Position numbers and translations under genes: made by a program. From Auricularia sp. M13 (taxonomy: Eukaryota > Basidiomycota > Agaricomycetes > Auriculariales > Auriculariaceae): 64,000 nt of DNA. This document shows positions 34,196 through 45,001 of the stretch, piece after piece. The stretch covers positions 372,001-436,000 of the forward strand of contig CM073194.1 of the NCBI GenBank assembly GCA_037042915.1, written 5' to 3'. Every line of letters starts with the position of its first letter. Within the stretch, counting starts at the first letter, position 1. Below the pieces are notes generated by a model. It had not been told where the DNA came from, searched no databases, and saw only the letters and a list, made by a program, of their open reading frames with translations.

Positions 34196-35320
34196 CTATC
34201 GTATCCGGAGGCGCTGTATCCAAGAGCGCCTATTACTCAAGTAAATAATGTGTTCCCCTTCGAACGGCGTGCCCGAAAGAATGAAAGCGTTGTCATCCTG
34301 GGTGCGCGTGACGCAGGAGAACACCAGCACAGCGGGTTGACGGCTGACAAAGTCGTTCGCCGCAAGCCCATCGACGCGCGAGATGACGCGCAAGCTACAC
34401 AGTCTAGGCAACTTTACGCGGTGATCAACCAGCCACGCGCAATCGCCGAGGATGGCGAGATGCTCGACGCTCTCGGGGATGCACACCGCGCCGCGCACAT
34501 TCATCAGCACGAGCGTGCGAAGGCGCGGCATGACCGCCTTGCCCAGCATCGCGCATTCGTCCGCGTTTAAGTCGACGAGCAGCAGGGCCTCGAGCCGGTG
34601 CAAATGTTCGAGTGCCGGCGCCCAGCTGCGCGAGGCCGACCAATCGTCGAAACCGGCGCCGCGAAGTACAAGCGAGCGCACATTATGCAGCGCGTCAGCT
34701 GGCGGGGCGCAACGTCCCCATAGCCGCACAGTAACGCGCTCGAGCTGCAGACTCGGGGCGGCGAGCGCACGCCAGGTGGCACTGGCGGGTTCGTCGCCAA
34801 GCAGATGAAGCGCGTAGTACCCGCACTTCTGCCTGAAGCGTGGGTATGACATGTAGGCGCTCATGAGCAACGGGTGCACGCCGCCGCCGAGACGAACACT
34901 GTAGACGTTGGTGAGCAGCGGGAGGACGCTGGCGAGTCGTTTGGCCAGCTGTCGCAGCTCGTCAGCGCGCTTGAGACTGAAAGCTGGCGGGCGCCTGCTG
35001 TGCACCGCCTGGGGCTCAAAGACGACGGTGTGAACCAGAGATGCGCGGTGTGGGCTAGCCTCGAGGTGGTCGAGCAGAGCCAGAGTTTGTGCGGGGCGAG
35101 ACGAAAGGACTGGCAGCGTCGCGTATAGCAAGGTGGCCGCACGATCGTGCCAGGAGCGGCATACGAGTGCTGCAGAGCGCAGGTCCGATGGCCAATTTAT
35201 ATGGCTGAGTATAGCATCCAGTATGTCAATGCAAACACCGTTGAACGGCGCATAGCTGGGATGGGGAGGACAGTTTATAAGCCATTGCCTTTGAGCTCGG
35301 GATAGTAATTGGAGGCACAT
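34196..35320 (-). CDS. F-box/LRR-type protein 2
   Basis: A single open frame of 374 aa from the ATG at 35320. The F-box lies at residues 31-75: VCIDILDAILSHINWPSDLR, then AALVCRSWHDRAATLLYATLP, with the conserved Trp-His block. A Leu-rich solenoid follows (LEHLHRLEALLLVDLNADE, MPRLRTLVLMNV and others). The likely role is an SCF substrate receptor. No other ATG precedes the F-box, though an upstream exon cannot be excluded. It has a decayed paralogue at 30740-31030. Confidence 0.8.
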   Translation of the reverse strand: MCLQLLSRAQRQWLINCPPHPSYAPFNGVCIDILDAILSHINWPSDLRSAALVCRSWHDRAATLLYATLPVLSSRPAQTLALLDHLEASPHRASLVHTVVFEPQAVHSRRPPAFSLKRADELRQLAKRLASVLPLLTNVYSVRLGGGVHPLLMSAYMSYPRFRQKCGYYALHLLGDEPASATWRALAAPSLQLERVTVRLWGRCAPPADALHNVRSLVLRGAGFDDWSASRSWAPALEHLHRLEALLLVDLNADECAMLGKAVMPRLRTLVLMNVRGAVCIPESVEHLAILGDCAWLVDHRVKLPRLCSLRVISRVDGLAANDFVSRQPAVLVFSCVTRTQDDNAFILSGTPFEGEHIIYLSNRRSWIQRLRIR

Positions 35321-35946
35321 ACGAGCTCAGGAAAGCGTCGGGCAGTAATGGTCATTGCAGCAGCGAGCCTCGGTTAAGTAGCAAGAAAAATTTCGGCGCA
35401 TCGGCGAGAGCAGGAGGACGAGAGTGGCCTCGGTCAGAAGCTCCGACCTCCGAGCTCCGACCTCTTCGATCAAAAAGGAATCCGTTTCATCCTCAAAGAC
35501 TGCCCAAGAATCGGGATCCAACTTCACGAATAATAATTCTTGAGGTGGCGAAGAAAATATGGTAATTTAGTGGCAGTTCAGATATCAAAGTCGCAGAAAT
35601 TTGGTGTTGAGATCGCCTGAATGTCACATCGAGCTCCAGTATGGCTCTCAATTCTACATATTGCCCTTTTTTCTCGCTCATTCTGGCTGTCGGAATCAAT
35701 TTCGGCGGGACACGGCGCCGCTAACCCCACTTGGTTAGCCTGTCCAAGTCCCACCTCCCCGGCCTTCCTAGCGTGAGGCATTCGGACGCGAGGAACCCGA
35801 TAAGATGTAAACGCAGAAATGTTGCACAGGAGAGAACAATTGTACCGGATTTCTGCGTACTACATAGACGGCGGATATGAACTTGAAGAGCGGACTGAAG
35901 AGGTTGAAGGGAATTATCGTCAGCTCTCGGCCGACTCGGAGTCCCT
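35321..35946. other. Promoter side of F-box gene 2; otherwise nothing recognised
   Basis: About 35370-35470 resembles 31170-31260 (shared CGGCGAGAGCAG and AAGCTCCGAC blocks) and belongs to the duplicated unit. The remainder has no recognisable feature. Confidence 0.4.
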
Positions 35947-36916
35947 TCAGATGGCCTGAACAGGGTAGCCGCCGAGCAGCCTCGTCTTCCTCGAGCGGGT
36001 GTCAGAGATGGACACAGGCTGCTGCACGGGGTATGGAGGTGGCGCAGGCTCATGCCTTGCTATTGAGGTTTGCACCACCCCTTCCTGCCTCAGCACGCGC
36101 GTCTCCAGGTCAGACTGTGCTTTCCTGTGCCTCAGAAAGAAGAAGACCATAACGATCGCTGCGACCACTGCAAGCACACCACCCGCGATGCCCGCAATCA
36201 ACCGCACGTTTGGCACCCGTGTCCGCCGAATCATAAGGTTCTTGTGAGAGCGCAGTTTGGGAGTGAGACTGGGAGCCTGGCGATGAGGCTGTAATTGTTG
36301 TTCCCTCCGTGCTATCTGGATTTACGGTCGAACTCGTCTGAGCTGACGTTGGCGAGCCAGGTATAGGGATATAGCTTTGGGAACGGACCACCTTTAGTGC
36401 AGTTTATATAGGGCAGCTACTGGACGCACAGGAAGTAGTCCACGCCGGAGATACTCGCGTTCATCGCGTTGGCGATCTTCAGCACATGTTGACCCGGTGC
36501 GACGATCTGCTTGAACAGCGGCTGCTGACGAATAAAATTCGGGGCGTAGGAGCTGCCATTGAAGACGTCGTTGCCGTCTATAGTGACGGTGAAGTTGCCA
36601 TGATCAAAATTCTTGTCGGAATAGTATGAAACCGATACTCCTACAGTAGATTGTCGAACACTAGTCGTGAGAGGAATTTCCTAGCGTGACATTAGGGCTG
36701 CACGACGCACCAGTGAATGTAAAAGTACAGTAAGCCCCTGGGGTTATCGCCATATGGTATGTCAAATTTTGATAATTAGTGCCACGCATATCCTTCCAGC
36801 CACTAGGAGGGAAATACGATACTGAGATATTCGTCAGCAGCCGGTTGAGATGCGAAATTCGATTCACCGTATTCATTGTTGCCATCGTCGATGAATATCC
36901 CCTGGACATCAGACAT
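35947..36916 (-). CDS. Membrane-family member E, PPPY tail, frame uncertain in the stalk
   Basis: Exons 36916-36868 (MSDVQGIFIDDGNNEY), 36821-36711 (SYFPPSGWKDMR to TPGAYCTFTFTG) and 36640-36430 (VSYYSDKNFDHGNF to VDYFL) keep frame. They resemble member A most. Exon 4 starts YIPIPGSPTSAQ and has a Ser/Thr-rich stalk. The helix (RLIAGIAGGVLAVVAAIVMV), basic stop and PPPY (36031-36042) lie in another frame. Either a 37-nt intron (GTAAAT...TTACAG) is spliced inside the stalk or one base is lost near the helix. The second option fits the paralogues better, so the gene may be inactive. Confidence 0.65.
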
Positions 36917-38398
36917 CGAGCTTGGGGGGATGAGGGAGCTAGGAACATTCTGTTAGTGTCAGTCCGCTATTTCACTGTGTTGCCACCGACGTCGCGGAGC
37001 CGACCTGACTGATGATGCACGACACTAGCTGATCATCGATGTGCGCTGACCTTTCAACAGACTGCTGAGACGAAGCAAGCATTGCAATGTTCCGAGCTGA
37101 CCGATGATATACGAAACGAGCTGATCATCGACGTGCGCTAATTTTGTAGCAGACCGCTGCGACGAAGCAAGGGTTGAAGAAATAGCCGCAGGATTCCAGG
37201 TTTGCATCAGCAAAGACGCACAATACAGTAAGGCGACTGCAAGTGACCTACCCTATGCCTCGGACACGGAGCCCATGAGCAGCTTCGGTGAACCCGTCGG
37301 ACAGCGAAGATCTGCAGCGCCACGTCCAGACAATGAACTGCAGCGGCGGCAGCGGCGACTGAGCTGGTGATGAAGAAGCAGCCGCCGATTGAGACTAGAA
37401 GGGCACTGGAACGTAGCCGAGGCGCCGGAGGTAGTCTCTGCAGAAGTGTTTGCAATGTCCGATGCTGGCCAAGTTGAACTGTGCTCAAAGTGAGCCTCTG
37501 TCGCAGATAGTCCTGGAAACGCAGATCCACGGAGTTGCTGCGGCTGTCCGCGGCGACAGCATTGCGGCGGACGCTCATCCGCAGACGCCGGACTCCATGG
37601 AATCGGGATATGCAAAGCAGTGAAGAAGGGAACCCGAGCATTGATATTCTGCGCCAGAAACAACGGTCCAGTGTACGAAAATGATAGCTGAGTCGCTCGG
37701 AACAGGTGCGACGCCGCCGATCCCCATTCTGCTGCACAGCGCTAGGCGCTTTCGTACCGTGCTGCCGCTGGAGTCGTCTTGTAATGCAGCGCATCGACGC
37801 CAATCTCCATGAAGCGCACAGTGGGCAACATGGTGCGCGCACAAGCTTTGACCCGCGTCGCCGGTCACGGGAGGCGCTGTTGGTGCCTTCAAAACGATCT
37901 CCACAGATGTGTAATGCGGGTAAACCGCAGACAACGGGAGCGCATGGTAAGAATGGAAGCACATAAGATCTAGGGCTTCGCGCGGTCAAACAGCGGCAGA
38001 CGAATGGGTAGCGCGTGTAGTAGTAGTATTCAGATACGGGAAGAGACGAAGACCAGCCGCATCATGCTGCAAAACGAGAAGAGCAGTCGTGCCTCTAGGC
38101 AGTAACGGAGAGCTTGCATACTGCCGCCCGCGTTTTGGGCAGCAAGCGCAACACGTAGCAGGCAGTCGGTAGCTTGCGCCCGAGCGGGAGCATGACGGTC
38201 GGAGGCAGAGCGGTATCCGTGGCTGTGCGAGTAACATCAATTACCACCGCGTTGACAAAGAGCAGACTTTCGCGGACTGTTTCAATCCAATCTCATCCTC
38301 GCGAACGCTTACCCGAGTGAAATTTCGATTGAATGAAACTGAGATGAAAGGAGATGGTTCTGTACAGGTTTACTGCGGAGACATCCTAGTAGTAATAC
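36917..38398. other. No gene recognised with confidence
   Basis: Minus-strand frames at 37207-37989 overlap in all three phases and hold a Ser/Thr-rich patch and an Ala-rich hydrophobic patch. These vaguely recall the stalk and helix of the membrane family, but no ectodomain motif or intron pattern is present. I cannot support a gene. Confidence 0.35.
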
Positions 38399-39457
38399 TT
38401 ACAGAGTGCGTGATATCCTCTTGAAATCCACTGTCCGGCTGTTGCTTGATGCGGGTACCGTGGTAACACTGGGATTGAGAGAGAAAGGCGCTATCGTCGA
38501 CTCTGCTTCCGCCGCATCGGTCATCCGGGCCTCGAAGGCCAAACCTGGATAGGGAGGTGGACTCTCATCGCGCAGACGTCCCAGCCGTCTTTCTCGCAGT
38601 TTAAGAAAGGCTACCAAGGCTGCGACACAGCCGAACACCATACAACACGCGAGGGCGATGAGCGCGGCTACGGATGCTGATACGCGGCTGGGGCGCGACG
38701 CAAAGGAATGTTGTGGCACGGCTGAGGTGCGCGGCGCAGGCTCCGCCAGTGTGGGAGTAGGATTAAATGTGAATGTTCCAGTTGAATCATGATTTGGGTT
38801 TGAGCTCGACGCGGAGGGATGGTTGTCGGCATTGTCAGAGGACGTTGTCGAAGCTGGAATAGTAGTGTTGCCCTCCAGTGGCCGATACCTAGGATTGTAA
38901 ATCGCGTACAGCGCGATTTAAGCAACTGAAGGGGTCCTCAAGCTCGACCACCCACGCGAAATAGTCCAGGCCCATAGACGCGCCGTCCCGCACATTCGTA
39001 ATCGTGAGCGTATGTCGTCCCGCGGACAAATCAGTGTAAAACAGCAATCGGGGTCCGTCCGACCACCTCGCAGAGTACGAAGATGCATTCGTGGGTGGCC
39101 CGCCGTCCACGGACGCGAGGAAGAGGTCGTGATCGTAGTTAACATCCGAGTAATATGCCACATATGTTCCTGCCGCCTGAGTCAGCACTCGCAAAATCTA
39201 GAATGTGTCTCACCGCTGAATGCAAAGCTGATGCGAGCACCCGCGAGCGTCGTGACATGGTACGAGTCGCCATGGTACGAGGCATACAGCGATCCACCGC
39301 CCGTCTTCCATGCGTCGTCTGGGGTATAAATAACTACGGAATAGATTGATCGACGTGCCACACGCAGCCGGCGAGCAGCATCTGAAGATGATTGCGCACC
39401 CACGGATATATCGCTGTCGTCCACTAGAACGAGATCGCCCACGGCTTCCGAGCTCAT
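38399..39457 (-). CDS. Membrane-family member F, intact, PPPY tail
   Basis: Exons 39457-39400, 39333-39214, 39169-38956 and 38888-38399 give 293 aa without interruption. Exon 1 is MSSEAVGDLVLVDDSD. Exon 2 has IYTPDDAWKTGGGS and ARISFAFSG. Exon 3 runs TYVAYYSDVNYDHDLF, with SVDGGPPTNASSY, to LDYFA. Exon 4 has a long Ser/Thr/Asn/Pro stalk, the helix SVAALIALACCMVFGCVAALVAF, basic LRERRLGRLR and PPPY (38549-38560). A LINE tail sits about 110 bp upstream of its start codon. Confidence 0.85.
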
Positions 39458-39564
39458 GGTTAGGTATGACTGCGAGTGCCCGCAGTCGCTAAGCAGTTCA
39501 AGAGACCGCAGGGCGAGGTTTGTACGGTTATGAGGGATCCGCAGAGAGGACCAAAGGGTTCGGT

Positions 39565-40152
39565 GAGCATTATCACGCAGCTCAGAACAGGCCACGTTCA
39601 GCTCAACAAGCACCTAGCTCGCATCAACCGAGCAGACAGCGCACTATGTCCTTGCTGTGTTGGAGCTGCGGAGTCGGTGCGACATTACGTTCTGGAGTGC
39701 CCGGCTCATTCGCACGAGCGCTGGGAAATGAGAACGCGAGTAGGACGCGACGGTGGAAAGCTATCGACGCTGCTTTACACGAAGCGGGGAATACGCAGTC
39801 TGCTGCGCTTTGTAGCAAAGACGGGCCGCTTTCGGTCAACACACGGTATGATTTCCATTGAGCATTGAGTAGTTTCACATCTCTCTCTTTACAGGAGCCG
39901 CAGCGACGTACCGAATCAGCAACAAAGTAGTTGCCAATCACCCGCCTGTCCGCCGCGAGCCTGTCATGCGTACGTACAGCATGGCACTGCGAACGGCATT
40001 TGAGGCATGCCTCCGAGCACCGGCGGCTGATTATAATGGGGACGCCCTGATAGAAACCTATATATGTGATTTTCAAGCAACGTAATCTCTGATGTAAATG
40101 TCCACATAGGCTTCGCCTCATGGACAATATATGATAATAATAATAATAAAAA
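39565..40152 (+). mobile_element. 5'-truncated LINE (non-LTR) fragment with poly(A)-like tail
   Basis: The frame encodes the C-terminal end of a LINE ORF2: QLRTGHVQLNKHLARI, then CPCC...A...SVRHYVLECPAH, the CCHC-type motif downstream of reverse transcriptase. The 3' end is a (TAA)n run and then A8. The 12-mer AAAGGGTTCGGT occurs just before (39553-39564) and just after the tail (40153-40164), as expected for a target-primed insertion. Only about 590 bp is present, so it is dead on arrival. The upstream in-frame codons back to 39476 are probably host flank. Confidence 0.75.
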
Positions 40153-40164
40153 AAAGGGTTCGGT

Positions 40165-41663
40165 ACCGCCATGATATAGTAAGTGTCCACCAAAGCATTA
40201 CATAGGTACGAGGCTGACCAGGGCCTTGTATCGCCAGAAAGTTTGAAATGTGGGTCTTCCGCTCGTTACGCAGCTAGATAGTCATGATATTGTATCACGG
40301 CGAGCGAAGCATTCACGTTCCCATTGAACGACAAGACCGCAGCATGATGAATCGAGATCAGAGGCAGTCGGGCGGATTTCAAGGAGAAAGAGATTGGTGG
40401 AGGGATTTATGCGTGGCGCACTGCCAGATACGCACGCAATCGAGTTTGAAACCGCCTGGCAGTGAACCGTGATCAAATGCACAGCAGCACAGGCTCGCAC
40501 TAAGGTCCCGATGGGACGCGAGCAGCAGATCTTCATGTCCAGGACACGAGAATGAATCACAACATAACAATGCCAGAGGACTCTGGGAAGACCTCGGGGG
40601 GGTGGGGGATCAAGAACATGCTGAGACTGCTCGGGCTGCAGAAACAGTTTCGAACTGAGCAGTAGCCTATCTGCCAGAGAATAGAACATGATGCATTTCA
40701 ACCTCCGAGCAGCCGGCGACTGATGAAGCTGGGTAACGTTCGCTGTCCAGTCCAGACTCCAGATACGATTCAACCAGCCGAGACTCCAGATACGATCCAT
40801 CGGCCGGCTTTTGTTAAGTACGTACGCCGTGTATACCTAGCAGCAAACAAGCGCAACAAAATCGTGCAGGAACCAAATGAGGGCGCACAGGCAGAGCGTC
40901 TGTACCAGAAAGCCAGGGTCCGAGAACGACATCGATTCGATTGAAATGACAACTGAGCGGCAGGCAGGCCAACGCTAGGAGCGACATTATTCCAAGACAT
41001 TTTGGAAGGTCTGTGCGGTGTATAATGGATTACACTCGGCGGCGACCTTCTAACTGCTGCTGAGGCCCATGAGCGCCGAAGGAGAAGTCAGAAGCGGAGT
41101 TGGATTTACCATCAACGCCGCTGTATCATACCGTGCCCGCCGCGCAGCCTGTTCCCATTACTAATGTACTTGAGGGACCCTCGTATCCTAGGCCGTGCTT
41201 CCAGTCCGTCGTTTTCTAGTACGCGGCATTGCGTGCGCTTTTATCGACTGTAGGCACAGGATCACCGTAACCCCTGCGCCGCAGAGTCGTCTACGGATGG
41301 CAGCTCGAAGAGGACGTCCTATTGTCGACGTCCCCTCGCTGCCGGCGCCTGTGACGTCATCCAGGCATTATTTTCCTGGGCTTCAAGGTGCATCGGCCTT
41401 CAAGTCCTATCTCCTCGGGGTCGGACCTCGCACCGACAACGTTTTTGCATGAGCACTGAGCAGCCAAGACTGACATGAGCACTGAGCCACTGTACAGTAC
41501 CAACGCTGATCCGAAATTGTTCCGGATCTCGGGATAGATTTGCTTCGGATCAGTCGAAAAGTTTTCTGCCTCCGCCCTCGCCTTGGCCGCACTCATCCGC
41601 CTTTTTCCTGCCCGCTGACCTCCCGTGCTACCCGGTTATCGAACACGCGGTCTTTCAGTGCTG
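40165..41663. other. No gene recognised
   Basis: Contains a short direct repeat (ACTCCAGATACGAT at about 40758 and 40784) and no convincing frame or RNA gene. Confidence 0.45.
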
Positions 41664-43184
41664 ATGTCGAGCAACCCTCACGGCAACGGGAAGGACCCGG
41701 TTCGTGTTGGCCAGAGCGACAACGAGGATGACAGCAACCCACCACCAAGATCTCGACCGCGAAGCCGCACTCTCGGCATATCTGGCAGTATCCCATGGTG
41801 TCCACGACCTGCCGTACCCGTGCTACGCCCTGGATCACCCATGGTGGTTGATACATTCCCCGTGGCTGCTCCAGTCCCTCCTTCAGCCGCGCCAGACCTT
41901 CCGTTCGACGTCTTGACGATAATCTTTCAACTATGGCATGCTATGGAATACGACCGCGTGGATGCACCGTACAGCGTGGTTCCTTTCCGTGCTGGCGGCG
42001 TCTGTCGTTCGTGGCGGGAGGCTGCGCGCGACACACCACGCTTGTGGACTCGGGCGACATTCAACTTTCGACGCATGCAGGGCAGAGGCTCCTGGCGTGC
42101 ATACCATGCCGCTCATGCGACATGTGCAGGCGGGCATGAGTACGATGTCTACCTGGACTCTAACCTCGTTAAAATCTCGAAATCGGACCCCATTTGGAGA
42201 TTATTTCGCGAGCGCATCCTCCCGCGTGCGCGCAGCATCCTCATAGAAGTCCGCTTTGAGGGCTCCGACGAGGATATCCTATCTGGATGCTTCCTTCCCT
42301 CTCTTCGAAGGCTGGAGATTTCCGCGAGCCGCCATTTTCATTATGTGCCGGCTGTGCTCTTGCATTTCGATGCGCCACTAATCACCACTCTACAAACCAG
42401 CTTTGTGTCTCCCAGCCAGCTGGACTCCCCGCCACCGGGAGACCCCTTTTCCATCATCGCGAAATTCGATTGTGCCTTTTCGACCGTTTCGCTGGGCGAT
42501 TTGGAATGTTTCATGCAGGTTTTCGCATCCTTGCAAGAACTTAGGCTCTCCCTACAGCTTTTCGAAGCGTCCCCTAATGCGCCTCTCATTTGGTCCGGTC
42601 TGCGAAGATTGACCATTGATACGGTAGTGCTTGATGCCGACCATCTCCGCGGTCAGCTTTATTTCCCGGACCTGGAAGAACTAGCGGTCAGAGACGATCC
42701 GGACCACTGGGCATTCTGGGCCCTGCTCATCGAGCGCCAATGCCCTGCGCTAACATCTCTGGTGGTACTCCGCAACCACCAAGACAATGCAGCGCCCTTC
42801 GTGGAGCACATGGCCGGTCTGTCATGCATCCGAACTCTCGTCTTCCGCGCAGGAAGCATGAACAACGACCTGCTTGATCTCCTCGTTGGCGACGACGCGA
42901 CCAGATGCCAAATATTCCCGAGCTTGGACACCCTCATATTCGAGGACACTGTTCCGCGGTCCGACATCGATCTTGTACGCATCTGGAGCCTCATTTACTG
43001 GCGGAATAACGATATCCGCGAACGCGGATCCAACCCAAACTTCAGGATTGCATGCAGCACGCGGCGCAGAGACCCCGATGGCGCGGAGAGCAGAGATGAG
43101 GACAGCAGGCGCGCGGAGCTCGAGGAGATCGTTGCCGAGATGAGTACGTTCCTGGCTGAGCAATATTTCCGTCTGTTCAAATGA
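41664..43184 (+). CDS. F-box/LRR-type protein 3
   Basis: An open frame of 506 aa from ATG 41664. The disordered, Ser/Pro/Arg-rich N-terminus (about 75 residues) is followed by an F-box (PDLPFDVLTIIFQLWHAMEY, then VCRSWREAARDTPRLWTRATF). This is the canonical agaricomycete LP-x-E/D...W-R...TP-LW layout. A long Leu-rich region follows (LRRLEISASRHF, LQELRLSLQLF, LRRLTIDTVVL and LEELAVRDDP). The C-terminus is a charged helix (RRAELEEIVAEMSTFLAEQY). It is presumably an SCF adaptor. It is the longest and best-preserved F-box gene here. Confidence 0.85.
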   Translation: MSSNPHGNGKDPVRVGQSDNEDDSNPPPRSRPRSRTLGISGSIPWCPRPAVPVLRPGSPMVVDTFPVAAPVPPSAAPDLPFDVLTIIFQLWHAMEYDRVDAPYSVVPFRAGGVCRSWREAARDTPRLWTRATFNFRRMQGRGSWRAYHAAHATCAGGHEYDVYLDSNLVKISKSDPIWRLFRERILPRARSILIEVRFEGSDEDILSGCFLPSLRRLEISASRHFHYVPAVLLHFDAPLITTLQTSFVSPSQLDSPPPGDPFSIIAKFDCAFSTVSLGDLECFMQVFASLQELRLSLQLFEASPNAPLIWSGLRRLTIDTVVLDADHLRGQLYFPDLEELAVRDDPDHWAFWALLIERQCPALTSLVVLRNHQDNAAPFVEHMAGLSCIRTLVFRAGSMNNDLLDLLVGDDATRCQIFPSLDTLIFEDTVPRSDIDLVRIWSLIYWRNNDIRERGSNPNFRIACSTRRRDPDGAESRDEDSRRAELEEIVAEMSTFLAEQYFRLFK

Positions 43185-43657
43185 TTCTCGTGATGTACTG
43201 TATTCTAGCTGTACTTTAGGGCTGCCCGTGTAGGCTGACTGCGTATTCTTTCCGTTGCTTCATTGACTGCAGTACCGCCTTGGATGGAGTAAGCCGCCGG
43301 TGAATTTGGACTTCATGCCACTAGTGAGCATCACCTCATGGATGTTATTCACTCTGAAAAACAAACGCCCAATAATCGACCTTTATCCCCCAAAAAGATT
43401 GAGCAAAGCGGGGGGGTTGCGACGGATGTTGGGCAAGTTGGAATTGCAATCGACTATGGCTGATCGATGAGAACCAAACTCAGCGTTCGAGCAGGATCAG
43501 GAACATGTCCATCTCTGGTGTCAATCATGTCGAACAGCCCTTCACCTAGCGGCAGTCCGGTACCGAAGGACTGTCGGCGACTATGCAGAAAGTTTCAGCG
43601 GAATCATTCTCCATTCTCTCTACTCCTTCAAGCTGCTCCCATACGCCGAAGTAGCCG
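43185..43657. other. No gene recognised; promoter side of member G
   Basis: Intergenic DNA between F-box gene 3 and member G. An upstream frame overlapping the start of member G is out of phase with the family exons. Confidence 0.4.
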
Positions 43658-44787
43658 ATGCCCAATGACATTGAGGATATTGTCGTTGAGGACGACAATT
43701 TCTCGCATGGTGCGACTGACGCGGCCATCTTCTCCCATCACTGAATGTACTGTATCACCCAGTATCGTATTTTCCGTCGGACGCCTTCGCATACGGTCAA
43801 GGGCCCAGCCAATCAATGTTCCGCAGCAACTCTTACCATGTAACGCACACCGCTGGGGCCTATATTCAGTTCACTTTCACTGGTACGATCGTCCAACCCG
43901 TCAATTGCGTTACAACTTAATGACGACGATCCGACAGGAAATTATGTAGCTTACCACTCTGATTTCAATTACGATCACGCGGACTGCTCCATCGCTATTG
44001 ACGGGCACCAGGTCGGGACGGCCAACTCGTACGCGCCGAAATGGACGTCGCCCAGCACGAAGGCACTCTTCGCCTCTAGTCTCGTGTCTGGATCGCACAC
44101 TGTCATTATCACCAACCCAGCCAATGGAACCTACATGGGACTGGATTACTTCATGTACGCGGCTCCGAGTCTCAGTTCCGTGTTAGACCGTTAACATCAC
44201 GGTCCAGCTATCGCGCGGCCGCGGTTGCGCTTCCGAGTACCAGTAACCCTGCTTCGTCGCCCCCTCATTTCCCGTCGATTTCCACCGTCTCCGTCTCCAC
44301 TGTTCCGCAGGCCCCCAGCGATGTTTCCACGGCCCCGTCTAGCGCCACCGATTCTCCCTCGCATCCGGCGCAATCGACACCCGAAACCGCTGTCAATGAT
44401 GGCGCTACTGTCAGCGTCACGATAACACCAACACTGCCAGCTGCAGCAACGGCGAGTACTGGCGCGCGCAACGGGACGGTATTTCTCATCGCAGGAGTCG
44501 CGTCCGGCGTCTCCGTGGCACTGTGCTGTCTCGCCGTGCTCGGATTCTTCTGTCTGCGTCGGGCGAGGAAAAAACGGACCGCAACGCAGCGACCAATTCT
44601 AGATTTCCCTGAGGCGCCGCAGGAACCGCCGCCCTATACGGAGAGCTCGACCCCGTCCGATCAGCATTGGCAAGACATAGCCGATTCTCGGCGGTACTTT
44701 CCATCTGAATCCATGTCGGTTATATCCACGAGACTCAGCCTCACAGCATCCCCTACAATGGCCTCGGAGAAGCGGCGTGGGATCTAG
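43658..44787 (+). CDS. Membrane-family member G, intact, PPPY tail
   Basis: Exons 43658-43709, 43763-43882, 43938-44154 and 44208-44787 give 322 aa without interruption. Exon 1 is MPNDIEDIVVEDDNFSH. Exon 2 has SYFPSDAF and HTAGAYIQFTFTG. Exon 3 runs NYVAYHSDFNYDHADC, with IDGHQVGTANSY, to MGLDYF, preceded by an NGTY sequon. Exon 4 has the longest stalk (about 100 Ser/Thr/Pro residues), the helix VFLIAGVASGVSVALCCLAV, basic RRARKKR and PPPY (44626-44637). It is convergent with GH76, 3' ends 215 bp apart. Confidence 0.87.
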
Positions 44788-45001
44788 AAGCAATTGTTCC
44801 TCACTGGCTTATTTGCTCTTATAAGTAAGTTATGAACTGTGCAGACGGTAGCTCGGGAACCTCCTAGGGAGAATGCACAGTAGTCATGTCACGGTTTTAA
44901 TCGTCGTACGAATTTATTCTGAATTGCTAGAAGTACAGGACGTACGGCGTAATACACTGCTGTTGGCGCAACAACACGCGACGGCGGAGGAGAGCGGGAC
45001 A

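Noticed and set aside
36300-36345. 37-nt intron inside the stalk of member E
   Set aside because: Would restore the frame but is shorter than other introns here and removes conserved Ser/Thr stalk; kept only as an alternative.
37207-37989. Long minus-strand frame possibly another membrane-family member
   Set aside because: No ectodomain motif, no family intron phases, three overlapping frames of similar length.
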